Part shown: positions 21,087-29,481 of the stretch, in pieces
Layout: each line of letters begins with the position of its first letter
Position numbering within the stretch: the stretch's first letter is position 1
Source: Pseudomonas furukawaii
GTDB taxonomy: Bacteria > Pseudomonadota > Gammaproteobacteria > Pseudomonadales > Pseudomonadaceae
Assembly: GCF_002355475.1 (NCBI RefSeq)
Contig: NZ_AP014862.1
Location: 2,728,001-2,792,000 of the forward strand
Direction of reading: 5' to 3'
DNA length: 64,000 bases
Program-made: the position numbers and the translations under genes
The notes under the pieces: model-generated
What the model saw: the letters and a program-made list of their open reading frames with translations, nothing else
The model's database searches: none
Told to the model about the DNA's origin: nothing

Positions 21087-21370
21087 GTAGGAGCCGGCTT
21101 GCCGGCGAATGGCGCGGAGGGGGGGCGCGAGCAAGCTCGTTCCCACGGGCTGGTTCGTAGGATGGCGTAGAGCGAAGCGAAACCCATCAAGGCCTCGGAT
21201 TCGTAGGAGCCGGCTTGCCGGCGAAGGTTCGCGAGCAAGCTCGCTCCTACAAGCTGGTTCGTAGGATGGCGTAGAGCGAAGCGAAACCCATCAAGGCCCC
21301 GGATTCGTAGGAGCCGGCTTGCCGGCGAATGGCGTGGCTGCGGCTGTTCGCGAGCAAGCTCGCTCCTACA
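21087..21370. repeat. REP array with a ~104-bp compound unit
   Basis: GTAGGAGCCGGCTTGCCGG occurs at 21087, 21203 and 21307. Between the copies lie the complementary arm GCGAGCAAGCTCG(C/T)TCC and a second unit, GTTCGTAGGATGGCGTAGAG..., at 21153 and 21257. The array is a partial tandem duplication of REP plus a GATGGCGTAG unit. Its right end provides the stop codon of the small gene at 21366-21545. Confidence 0.85.
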
Positions 21371-21545
21371 GGTCGTTCTCCGGCGCGGGGTTTCTGGCCT
21401 TCAGCCAGCCCATGCGCAGGTGCAGCTGGGCGGCGAAGGCGCGGGCCGCCAGTTCCTCATGGAAGGTCAGGCTGCGCTGCCCCAGGCGGACACGCCAGAA
21501 GGTCTTGCCCGCCTTGTCGAACGATTCGATCCGTACCTCAGCCAT
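21366..21545 (-). CDS. Small hypothetical protein coupled to terC
   Basis: A 59-residue basic protein, MAEVRIESFDKAGKTFWRVR followed by LGQRSLTFHEELAARAFAAQ and a short tail. I do not recognise a family. Its ATG lies inside the end of the terC gene: the bases ATGGCTGA hold the start of this gene and the TGA of terC, an 8-nt overlap that suggests translational coupling. The TAG stop is supplied by the GTAGGAGCGAG arm of the REP array, so the last few residues may be a later addition. The coupling makes a real gene likely. Confidence 0.6.
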   Translation of the reverse strand: MAEVRIESFDKAGKTFWRVRLGQRSLTFHEELAARAFAAQLHLRMGWLKARNPAPENDL

Positions 21546-22548
21546 GCTTTTCCAAATCTCCGGATTTCTCGACCGGACGATCACGTGTCTTCAGCAGAGA
21601 CAGGACCACACCACCGGCCAGCAGCCCGAAGGTTACGCCAAGGGACAGCAGCGGGGGAATCTTGCCGATGAGCCCGTGCAGGAAAATCTTGCCGCCGATG
21701 AAGATCAGCACCAGGGCCAGGGCGTACTTCAGGTAGACGAAGCGGTGCATCAGGGCCGCCAGGGCGAAGTAGAGGGCGCGGAGGCCGAGGATGGCGAAGA
21801 TGTTCGAGGTGTAGACGATGAAGGGGTCCTGGGTGATGGCGAAGATCGCCGGGACGCTGTCCACCGCGAACACCAGGTCGGCCAGTTCGATCAGCACCAG
21901 GGCCAGGAACAGCGGGGTGGCGTAGAGCAGGGCCTTGCTCTGGCCGGGCTGCTTCAGGCGCACGAAGAAGTGCGAGCCGTGGAGGTCGTCGGTGACACGG
22001 ATATGGCGGCGAACGAACTTGAGCACCGGGTTGTTGGCCAGGTCCGGGTGGGACTCCTCCCGGGAGAACAGCATCTTCACGCCGGTGAACAGCAGGAAGG
22101 CACCGAAGACGTAGAGGATCCAGTCGAACTCCTTCACCAGGGCACTGCCCAGGCCGATCATGATGGCCCGCAGCACCACCACGCCGAGGATGCCCCAGAA
22201 CAGCACGCGGTGCTGATAGCGGCGGGGGATGGCGAAGAAGCCGAAGATCATCGCCATGACGAAGACGTTGTCCATGGACAGCGACTGTTCCACCAGGAAG
22301 CCGGTGTAGAACTCGATGGCGCTCTGGGCGCCCAGTTCGAACCAGACCCAGACACCGAACAGCACGCCGACGCCGAAGTAGCCGCCGTAGAGCAGAAGGC
22401 TCTCGCGCATCTCGATTTCATGCTGGTCGCGGTGCAGCACCCCGAGGTCGAAGACCAGCAGGGCGAGGACGATGGCGAGGAAGGCGAGCCACAACCAGAT
22501 GGCGGTGCCGAGGAAGTCGGCCGTTAGAAAAGCCTGTAGAGCTGCCAT
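21538..22548 (-). CDS. TerC/Alx-family integral membrane protein
   Basis: A 336-residue multi-pass protein with at least seven hydrophobic segments. It carries the family's charged membrane motifs: FDLGVLHRDQHEIEMRESLL, EQSLSMDNVFVMAMIFGFFA and ADLVFAVDSVPAIFAIT (acidic residues within the membrane). TerC/Alx proteins are linked to tellurite resistance, pH response and Mn2+ export. The ATG at 22548 is chosen because AGGAGGGG lies just upstream; an in-frame start at 22626 would add a hydrophilic extension. It is followed, overlapping by 8 nt, by the small gene at 21366-21545. Confidence 0.9.
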   Translation of the reverse strand: MAALQAFLTADFLGTAIWLWLAFLAIVLALLVFDLGVLHRDQHEIEMRESLLLYGGYFGVGVLFGVWVWFELGAQSAIEFYTGFLVEQSLSMDNVFVMAMIFGFFAIPRRYQHRVLFWGILGVVVLRAIMIGLGSALVKEFDWILYVFGAFLLFTGVKMLFSREESHPDLANNPVLKFVRRHIRVTDDLHGSHFFVRLKQPGQSKALLYATPLFLALVLIELADLVFAVDSVPAIFAITQDPFIVYTSNIFAILGLRALYFALAALMHRFVYLKYALALVLIFIGGKIFLHGLIGKIPPLLSLGVTFGLLAGGVVLSLLKTRDRPVEKSGDLEKHG

Positions 22549-22889
22549 GAGCCCCTCCTGAGTGTCGTTGATGAAACGTGACTCCGACATGGCGGTTGGC
22601 AAGCCGTCAGAGGGGCCCGGCGTCACATTAAAAAGGCTAGCCGTTCGTCGTCAGAAAGGGCAGCGAGGGTGCTGTAACAATTCTTTGCCCGTCGTAGGTG
22701 TTTTCATAGCTGCGCCTAAATAGCATGTATTCCTATCTGTGAATTAATCCTAATAGCGGGTAGGATTCTGCCCCGGTCGCCAGGCATCGACGCCAGCGCG
22801 ACACCAGGCGCCGACAAAGAGCGCCGTGATCCAACCAACCCCGTGGTTAGCCGCCAACACATGGACACACCATTCAAGGGGTTTTGAGA
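22549..22889. promoter_or_regulatory. Intergenic region between terC and the siderophore receptor gene
   Basis: This 341-bp divergent gap has no gene that I can support. An AT-rich stretch at about 22715-22760 includes tgtgaattaatcctaatagc (22739-22758), a weak resemblance to a Fur site, as would be expected before a siderophore receptor. AAGGGG at 22876-22881 is the Shine-Dalgarno for the GTG at 22890. Confidence 0.35.
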
Positions 22890-25112
22890 GTGCAACAGCG
22901 ATATGCGTTCAACGGGGTAGACACGGCTGGGGAGTCCGTGTTCACCCGCCACACCCGTCATCCACTGTCCATCGCGGTGCTGGGCGTGACCCTCGCCCTG
23001 CAGGCCGGGGCGGGGTTTGCGCAGGATCGATCGAAGACTGAGGGGGCGCTGGAACTGGGCGCCACGGCGATCACCGACGAGCGCCTGGGCGAAACCACCG
23101 AGGGCACGGGCTCCTACACCACGGGAACGACCCGGAGCGCCACCCGGCTGGCGCTGTCGCCTCGCGAGACCCCCCAATCGATCAGCGTCATCACGCGGCA
23201 GCAGATGGATGACCAGAACCTCACCAGCCTGTCGGACGTCCTGGCGAAGACACCGGGCGTGACGGTGAGCGGGTTCGACAGCAGCCGTGCGACCTTCTCG
23301 GCCCGTGGCTTCGAGATCGACAACTTCCAGATCGACGGCATTCCGGCCGCCTTCCGCTTCGGCAACGGCATCGACCAGGCGGACATGGTGATCTACGACC
23401 GCGTCGAGGTGCTGCGTGGTTCCAACGGCCTGCTCAGCGGCTTCGGCAGCCCCTCCGCCACCGTCAACCTGGTGCGCAAGCGTCCCACCAGGGAACTGTC
23501 CGGATACGCGTCCACCAGCGCCGGAAGCTGGGACACCTACCGGGGCGAGTTCGACATCGGCGGCGCCCTGACCTCCGAGGGCAATGTGCGCGGCCGCTTC
23601 GTTTCCGCCTACGAGGACCGCCAGTCCTTCATGGACCACCTGTCCGAGAAGAAGCAGGTGTTCTACGGCATCCTCGAGACCGATATCACCGACGACCTGC
23701 TGCTGAGCGCGGGCCTGAGCCGCCAGACCAATCGGCCGGAAGGCTCGTCCTGGGGCGATTCCACCCCGGTGTACGACAGCAACGGCGATGAGTTCGCCCT
23801 TCCACGCTCCTTCAACCCCGGCACCCGATGGAGCCAATGGGACAACACCACGGACAACGCCTTCGTGACCCTGGAACAGCGCCTGGCCAATGACTGGGTG
23901 GTGAAGGGTTCGATCGCTCACACCAGGACCGATTCGCCCATCACCCTGGGTTCCGCCGGCAGCGGCAACCCGAATCCGGTGGATGGCAGCGGCATGGGCA
24001 TCTGGCTCGGCAAGTACCGCTACGAGGCGGTGCAGAACGCCTACGACCTCCATGCCAGCGGTCCCTTCCAGTTGATGGGGCGCGAGCATGAGTTGATGGC
24101 GGGGGTTTCCCATCGGGATATCGACCACGATGCGACCAACTGGCCTTTCCTGTTCGGCATGGCCGACAACATCTTCAACTGGAACGGCAACTTCCCCAAA
24201 CCGGATTGGGGCAACCCGATCTACAGGGACGAAACCGAGTTGAAGGAAACGGCGGCTTACCTGGCGAGCCGCCTCAAGCCTTCCGACGACCTGTCGATCA
24301 TCCTGGGCGCCCGGGTCTCCGACTGGCAGCTGGACACCACGCGCAACCTCTTCGCCACCGGCAGCCGCACCCGGGTGCAGGACGCCCAGGAGAGCGGCGT
24401 GGTGGTGCCCTATGCGGGCGTGGTCTACGACCTGGACCGGACCTACTCGGTCTATGCCAGCTACACCCGCATCTTCAAACCCCACGAATCCGAGAAGGAT
24501 GCCAGCGGCGCCTTGATCGAGCCGGAAGAAGGGGATGCCTACGAACTCGGCCTGAAAGGCGAATTCTTCGATGGCCGCCTCAACGCCAGCGCCGCGCTGT
24601 TCCATGTCAAGCAGGACAACCTGGCGGACCTGGTCGGCACGGACCCGGCCACCAACGCAGGCATCTACCGCGCCATCAGCGGTGCGGAGACCAGGGGCAT
24701 CGAGTTCGAGGTGGCCGGTGAGCTGGCCCGGAACTGGCAGGTGCAGGGTGGCTACACCCACCGCGTGACCCGCGACGGGGACGATGACAAGGTCTCCACC
24801 ACCGAGCCGGAGGACCTGTTCCGCCTGTCCACCGCCTACCGCCTGCCGGGCCGCTTCGACAAGCTGACCCTTGGCGGTTCCGCCAGCTACCAGAGCAGGA
24901 TCTGGACCGACGACATCACCCCGCGCTACACCCAGGGCAGCTACTGGCTGCTGGATGCCATGGCCAGGTACCAGCTCACCGAGCAGGTATCCCTGGCCGT
25001 CAACGGCAACAACCTGACCGACGAGAAGTACTTCAGCAGCATCGGCAACTTCGGCGGCGCCATCTACGGCGATCCGCGCAACTACACCCTCAGCGCCCGC
25101 CTCGATTTCTGA
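22890..25112 (+). CDS. TonB-dependent siderophore receptor
   Basis: A 740-residue outer-membrane receptor. The signal peptide runs to about QAGAGFAQD. The plug domain follows with SPRETPQSISVITRQQMDDQ, TPGVTVSGFDSSRATFSARG, YDRVEVLRGSNGLLSGFGSP and SATVNLVRKRP. The barrel ends in a terminal Phe (LSARLDF). There is no N-terminal signalling domain of the FpvA/FecA kind, so it is a transport-only receptor; no sigma/anti-sigma pair is adjacent. GTG at 22890 is chosen, with AAGGGG 8 nt upstream. It probably imports a ferric hydroxamate or similar xenosiderophore, but the ligand is not readable. Confidence 0.93.
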   Translation: MQQRYAFNGVDTAGESVFTRHTRHPLSIAVLGVTLALQAGAGFAQDRSKTEGALELGATAITDERLGETTEGTGSYTTGTTRSATRLALSPRETPQSISVITRQQMDDQNLTSLSDVLAKTPGVTVSGFDSSRATFSARGFEIDNFQIDGIPAAFRFGNGIDQADMVIYDRVEVLRGSNGLLSGFGSPSATVNLVRKRPTRELSGYASTSAGSWDTYRGEFDIGGALTSEGNVRGRFVSAYEDRQSFMDHLSEKKQVFYGILETDITDDLLLSAGLSRQTNRPEGSSWGDSTPVYDSNGDEFALPRSFNPGTRWSQWDNTTDNAFVTLEQRLANDWVVKGSIAHTRTDSPITLGSAGSGNPNPVDGSGMGIWLGKYRYEAVQNAYDLHASGPFQLMGREHELMAGVSHRDIDHDATNWPFLFGMADNIFNWNGNFPKPDWGNPIYRDETELKETAAYLASRLKPSDDLSIILGARVSDWQLDTTRNLFATGSRTRVQDAQESGVVVPYAGVVYDLDRTYSVYASYTRIFKPHESEKDASGALIEPEEGDAYELGLKGEFFDGRLNASAALFHVKQDNLADLVGTDPATNAGIYRAISGAETRGIEFEVAGELARNWQVQGGYTHRVTRDGDDDKVSTTEPEDLFRLSTAYRLPGRFDKLTLGGSASYQSRIWTDDITPRYTQGSYWLLDAMARYQLTEQVSLAVNGNNLTDEKYFSSIGNFGGAIYGDPRNYTLSARLDF

Positions 25113-25156
25113 CGGCGTTGGGCCCCGCTCCCGAGTGGGGTGGGGCCTTGCCTGCG

Positions 25157-25222
25157 CAGGATGGGTTGAGGTGCGAAACCCATCGCTCGGGGTTGATGGG
25201 TTCGCGTCGCTCTACCCATCCT
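25157..25222. repeat. Imperfect inverted repeat between convergent genes
   Basis: GCAGGATGGGTTGAGGTGCG...CCATC at 25157-25184 is mirrored at 25195-25222 by GATGGGTTCGCGTCGCTCTA...CCTGC. It lies between the receptor gene and the convergent PstS-OmpA gene, so it may serve both as a transcription barrier. It belongs to the same repeat group as the GATGGCGTAG units in the array at 21087-21370. Confidence 0.65.
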
Positions 25223-25235
25223 GCTGACCGTCCGC

Positions 25236-26603
25236 TCAGTACACCCAGACCTCGACCCGGCGATTACGATTCCGCCCATCCTCGGCCGAGTTGGCCGCCA
25301 CTGGCAGCACGTCGCCGAATCCCTTCACGTCCTTGAGTGCCACGCCGCCCTTGGCCAGTTCCCGGCGTACCGCCATCGCCCGGAGGCGGGACAGCAGTTC
25401 GGCCCGCTGCGGATCCGCCTTGGCATCGCCGAAGCCCACCAGCACCACCTTGCGTTGCAGCTTGCCGCGCTGCTTCAGGTAGTCCACCAGCCGTTGCACA
25501 TCCCGAAGGGCCTTGTTGTCGAGGCTGGCACTGCCTTCCTGGAAGCGGAAGTTCACCGACAGGCGCTCGGCTTCGGTGGCCAGGGTGCGGTAGTCCTCCG
25601 GCATGTCGGCGCGCGGCGCCATGCGGACGGCGCCCACCTGCTGGGCGATGAACCCGCTCCGTTCCACGATCGCCTGGCCAGGGGGGCTCTGCGCGAAGCG
25701 CAGCAGCGCATCGGCCCAGGGGTTCTGCTCGCCGGGCTTCATGTAGAGGTAGAGCCGGCGCGACAGGGGATAGTCCTCGGTGGCGATCAGGTCGGTGCTG
25801 GGGGCCATGGGCTGGGACTCGCCGTCGACGATGGCCAGCGCCCTGGCCTGGCCGATGGACGCCAGGCCGACGAAGCCGATGCCCTGGGGATCGGCGCTGA
25901 CCGCGGCGGACAACCGGTCGCTGGATTCGAAGCGTTGGGCGCCGGCCGCCAGCGACTTGCCCTGGCGGGCCAGCACCAGCTCCTTGAAGGTGTCGTAGGT
26001 ACCGGACTGGTCATCCCGGGCATAGAGGCGGATGGCGCCTCCCTGGCTTCCCAGTTCTTCCCAGGTGCTCACCTCGCCGGCGAATACCGCCGCCAGCTGG
26101 GCAGTGCTCAGCGCCCGCAGCGGGTTGCCGGGGTGCAGGATAATGGCCAGCCCGTCGATGGCGATCACCTGCTCCGAGTAGGGGCTGCGCAGGTCGCCGA
26201 AGGCGCTGAGGGCCTGTGCCTCGGCGTCCTTGATGGGGCGCGAGGAGGCCGCCAGGTCGGCGCTGCCGTCACCGAGGGCACTGAACCCCGTGGAGGAGCC
26301 GTGGGCGGCCAGCTCGATGCGCACGGCACGGCCCTGGGCGTCCTGGCCCTCGATATGCACTTCGTTTTCACGCTCGCCCGGAACCTGGCGAATCCCCCGG
26401 ATGCCTTCCTCTTCCAGCATGCCCCTGACCAGCGCCGGCCCCAGTTTGGCGCCGATGGTGTTGGAGCCCTGGATGCGCAGCGAGGGCGCCACCTCGGCGG
26501 CAAGCACCGACCAGGGGAAGGCATAGCAGATGAAACCGAGCAGCAGCAGGCTGAGGGCCTGGCCCCAGAGCTCCTTGTCGCTGGCGGTCGTGGCGCGCGG
26601 CAT
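25236..26603 (-). CDS. PstS-like substrate-binding protein fused to OmpA peptidoglycan-binding domain
   Basis: A 455-residue exported protein. After a hydrophobic signal/anchor (LSLLLLGFICYAFPWSVLAA) comes a PBP-like domain: LRIQGSNTIGAKLGPALV, GSSTGFSALGDGSADLAASS, YARDDQSGTYDTFKELVLAR and SPPGQAIVERSGFIAQQV. From about residue 335 an OmpA-like domain follows: VNFRFQEGSASLDNKALRDV, GFGDAKADP and NRRVEVWVY. The fusion suggests phosphate-like ligand binding at the cell wall rather than delivery to an ABC transporter; no pst permease is adjacent. It is a single gene, convergent with the siderophore receptor. Confidence 0.88.
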   Translation of the reverse strand: MPRATTASDKELWGQALSLLLLGFICYAFPWSVLAAEVAPSLRIQGSNTIGAKLGPALVRGMLEEEGIRGIRQVPGERENEVHIEGQDAQGRAVRIELAAHGSSTGFSALGDGSADLAASSRPIKDAEAQALSAFGDLRSPYSEQVIAIDGLAIILHPGNPLRALSTAQLAAVFAGEVSTWEELGSQGGAIRLYARDDQSGTYDTFKELVLARQGKSLAAGAQRFESSDRLSAAVSADPQGIGFVGLASIGQARALAIVDGESQPMAPSTDLIATEDYPLSRRLYLYMKPGEQNPWADALLRFAQSPPGQAIVERSGFIAQQVGAVRMAPRADMPEDYRTLATEAERLSVNFRFQEGSASLDNKALRDVQRLVDYLKQRGKLQRKVVLVGFGDAKADPQRAELLSRLRAMAVRRELAKGGVALKDVKGFGDVLPVAANSAEDGRNRNRRVEVWVY

Positions 26604-26880
26604 GGGCAGACACCTTGTAGGAAGGGGGTGAAGGAGCCGCGAGATTAAGTCAGTCGGGTGACGGAGAGATGACAGAAAAGGCCCTGGAATCGGGCTTCCG
26701 GCGAATCCGTCGAAATATCGTATGGATGGGGTAGGGCGTTCCTACAGCCAAGTAAGCCTGGGGCCGGCAGCCCCTCCCAGGGCGAAGGGGTAGCGTAGCC
26801 GGCTGCCGGAATGCACCTGGAAAGGGGCGTCCGGTCCAGCGCTTAGGCGCATTCCCTGAAAGTACTGAAGGAGTGTTGTG

Positions 26881-27210
26881 ATGAGTGGTTGGTTCGAGCT
26901 GCGCAAGAACAGCGGTGGCACCTGGCGCCTGCGTTTGAAGGCGGCCGATGCCCAGACCCTGCTGGACACCGGGGTGTACCCGGACCGTGGCGCTGCGGAG
27001 AGCGCCATCGCCAGCTTCCGTGAGAACTGTGCCCATGAGGAGCGCTACGTGCGGCGCATCGATTCCAGTGGCAAGAACTATTTCAAGCTGCGCTGCGTCA
27101 GGAAGGAAATCATCGCCCGCAGCCACCTCTACGATTCCGAGTCGACCCTGCAGCAGGCCATCGAGACCATCATGCGGGTCGGCCAGACCCAGGTGGTGAA
27201 GGAAGCCTGA
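26881..27210 (+). CDS. YegP-family (DUF1508) protein
   Basis: A 109-residue protein of two DUF1508 repeats. The first is GWFELRKNSGGTWRLRLKAA...YPDRGAAESAIASFRENC; the second is RRIDSSGKNYFKLRCVRKEI...LYDSESTLQQAIETIM. The duplicated layout is that of YegP. Function is unknown in the family. ATG 26881 is preferred to the adjacent GTG 26878 because AAGGAG lies 7 nt before the ATG. A rho-independent terminator follows. Confidence 0.85.
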   Translation: MSGWFELRKNSGGTWRLRLKAADAQTLLDTGVYPDRGAAESAIASFRENCAHEERYVRRIDSSGKNYFKLRCVRKEIIARSHLYDSESTLQQAIETIMRVGQTQVVKEA

Positions 27211-27231
27211 GGCGGCAGGCGGCGGAAACTG

Positions 27232-27262
27232 AAAAGGCCCATCGGATGATGGGCCTTTTTTC
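27232..27262 (+). terminator. Rho-independent terminator after yegP-like gene
   Basis: AAAAGGCCCATC, loop GGAT, GATGGGCC, then TTTTTT: an 8-bp GC-rich core stem with flanking A/T pairs and a clear T-run. Confidence 0.88.
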
Positions 27263-27299
27263 GTATTCATCGCGGATTATCGGGGAAATCCTGTTCACA

Positions 27300-27830
27300 C
27301 TGGATTGGCGATTTTGCGTGGTGCCCTGACCAACTCCCAGTCTGCGGATACCGCCCTCTCCCCCGCCCCTCTCCCAGAAGAGGAGAGGGGTGACTCGCGC
27401 CGGCAGGGGACAAGTCATCCTGCTGCCCAAACCGATCTGAAACCCGGCGAAGACGATGACGCCGCGCGAAGTGCCCCGTCAGGAGGCCGAGCGGAGTCGT
27501 CGTGCAGGGTGACGAGCGGCATGGATGCCGCGAGAGGCGTGTGGGGCCATGGATGGCCCCTCGCGCCGTGCCCCCGGAGCGACGATGCAGCGAGGGGACC
27601 CGGCGAAGCCGGGCCGGATGCAGGGGCAAGCCATTTGGTTCCTTTCGGCGATTGAGAAAGGGACTCGACCGGGAGGGCGAAACAGAGACTCGCAATCTGC
27701 ACGGAAATGAGCCGAGCCCCCACAAAACCTGACAGCGGTTCGACAATCCGGCTTGAGCAAGTCCATTCCCCGATAATCAGCGAAGAACCTTTGTTCGTGG
27801 GCCTGGACGCAGGGGAACACGGGGCCCCTT
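27300..27830. repeat. Long non-coding block with nested palindromes
   Basis: About 530 bp between yegP and xthA with no supported gene. It begins with a CCCCTCTCCC/GGAGAGGGG unit (about 27373-27391). It then carries the palindromes CGGCATGGATGCCG (27517-27530), GGGGCCATGGATGGCCCC (27543-27560) and CCCGGCGAAGCCGGG (27599-27613), followed by GGGGCAAGCCATTTGGTTCC. I recall very similar blocks in intergenic regions of other Pseudomonas genomes, where they are often mis-called as genes. Their role is unknown to me. Confidence 0.55.
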
Positions 27831-27834
27831 CGGA

Positions 27835-28647
27835 TCAGGCCAGTTCCAGCCAGATCGGCGCATGATCCGAGGGTTTGTCCATGCCGCGCAGGTCGTAGTC
27901 GATACCGGCGTCCCGAAAGCGCGCCTGGAGCGGCTGGCTGGCCAGGATCACGTCGATGCGCAGTCCGCGCTTGGGTTCATCCTCGAAGCCCCGGCTGCGG
28001 TAGTCGAACCAGCTGAAGCGGTCGTTCACCTCGGGATTGAGGTGGCGGAAACTGTCCACCAGGCCCCAGCCCTTCAGGCGCTCCAGCCATTCGCGCTCCT
28101 CCGGCAGGAAGCTGCATTTGCCGGTCTTCAGCCAGCGCTTGCGGTTCACTTCGCCGATGCCGATGTCGCAGTCTTCCGGCGAGATGTTGATGTCCCCCAT
28201 CACCACCAGTGGCTGGCTGGGCTGGAACTGGTTTTCCAGCAGGCCTTGCAGGTCCGCGTAGAAACGCTCCTTGGCGGGAAACTTGACGGGGTGGTCACGG
28301 CTTTCACCCTGGGGGAAGTAGCCGTTCATCACCGTGACCGGGTTGCCCTGGGCATCGGCGAAGGTGCCGTAGATGAAGCGGCGTTGCGCATCCTCGGTAT
28401 CCCCGGGAAAGCCCTTGGACAGCGACAGCGGCTCCTGGCGGGAGAGCAGGGCGACGCCGTAGTGGCCCTTCTGGCCGTGGTAGTGGACGTGGTAGCCGAG
28501 CTGGCGGATTTCCGCCTCCGGGAACTGGTCGTCGGCCACCTTGGTTTCCTGCAGGCCGATCACGTCCGGCTGGTGCTTGGCGATCAGCGCCTCCAACTGA
28601 TGGGGCCGGGCGCGCAGGCCGTTGATATTGAAAGAAACGATCTTCAT
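27835..28647 (-). CDS. xthA: Exodeoxyribonuclease III
   Basis: A 270-residue AP endonuclease/3' exonuclease of base-excision repair. Catalytic motifs: [20 protein letters not shown] (Asn), LQETKV (metal-binding Glu), [15 protein letters not shown] (Asp/Asn), [20 protein letters not shown] with the following IDVIL, and [11 protein letters not shown] (catalytic His). The ATG at 28647 gives the usual start; a GTG directly before it is less likely. Length agrees with E. coli XthA (268). Confidence 0.95.
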   Translation of the reverse strand: MKIVSFNINGLRARPHQLEALIAKHQPDVIGLQETKVADDQFPEAEIRQLGYHVHYHGQKGHYGVALLSRQEPLSLSKGFPGDTEDAQRRFIYGTFADAQGNPVTVMNGYFPQGESRDHPVKFPAKERFYADLQGLLENQFQPSQPLVVMGDINISPEDCDIGIGEVNRKRWLKTGKCSFLPEEREWLERLKGWGLVDSFRHLNPEVNDRFSWFDYRSRGFEDEPKRGLRIDVILASQPLQARFRDAGIDYDLRGMDKPSDHAPIWLELA

Positions 28648-28800
28648 CACGAGGCATCCTGGGAAAAGGGTGGATGCTAGCCCAAGCTCGGGGCGTTGAA
28701 AAACCGCCGCGTGCGGCCGCTGACTCGCGTGGCCGCCCGGAAGAACTGGTGCTAATTTCCCTCATGGCCCGACAAACCCATAACAAACGAGGTGCCGTGA

Positions 28801-29454
28801 ATGCCTGGCTACGTTCCCAACGCGCCGGTGGAGGTGCGCATGCTCGATGGCGGCTATGCCCGAGAAGCGCGTTCGCTGCTCTATCACGCCTATCGCCATG
28901 AACCCACCTTCGCCTACCTGTTCGAATCCGAGCGCCCCGGCTATGACCAGCGGGTACGCGCCACGGTGCGGGAACTGGTGCAGCAGCATTTTCTCCAGGA
29001 GTTGCCGGCCATCGGCCTGCTGATCGAGGACCGCCTGGTAGGCATCGCCCTGATCGCCCCTCCCCAGCGGCGCCTGGACATCACCGAAAGCTGGGCATGG
29101 CGCCTGCGCATGCTGCTGAGCACCGGTTTCGCCTGCACCCGCCGCTACCTGGACTACCACGAAGCGGTGCTCGCCTGCCTGCCGCCCGGCCCCTACCACG
29201 TGCTGCCGCTGCTGGGCATCCATCCCCAGTTCCAGGGGCGCCACCTGGGGGAGAAACTGCTGGAGGCGCTGCACGAGTGGTGCGCCGCCGATGACAGCTC
29301 CCAGGGCGTGGTACTGGACACCGGCAACGCCCGCTACCTGGAGTTCTACAAGCGGCAGGGTTACGAGGAAGTGGGCGAGGTGGCCCTGGGGTCGGTGGTG
29401 GAGCACGTGTTCTTCCACCCCAACCCGCGCCCCCTGATCCGGGCCAGCGGCTGA
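28801..29454 (+). CDS. GNAT-family N-acetyltransferase
   Basis: A 217-residue acetyltransferase fold. The acetyl-CoA pyrophosphate-binding motif is LLGIHPQFQGRHLGEKLLEA (beta4-alpha3), and the closing motif is LDTGNARYLEFYKRQGYEEV. The substrate is unknown. It is divergent from xthA with about 150 bp between them and precedes tamA by 27 bp, so it may share that transcript. Confidence 0.87.
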   Translation: MPGYVPNAPVEVRMLDGGYAREARSLLYHAYRHEPTFAYLFESERPGYDQRVRATVRELVQQHFLQELPAIGLLIEDRLVGIALIAPPQRRLDITESWAWRLRMLLSTGFACTRRYLDYHEAVLACLPPGPYHVLPLLGIHPQFQGRHLGEKLLEALHEWCAADDSSQGVVLDTGNARYLEFYKRQGYEEVGEVALGSVVEHVFFHPNPRPLIRASG

Positions 29455-29481
29455 CAGGTATTTCCGAAGCTTCGTGGTAGC

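Noticed and set aside
21087..21370. CRISPR array
   Set aside because: Repeats are palindromic REP arms with unequal, themselves repeated, spacers and no cas genes.
22739..22758. Fur box before the siderophore receptor gene
   Set aside because: AT-rich and in the right place, but the match to the 19-bp consensus is poor by eye; a position-weight-matrix scan would decide.
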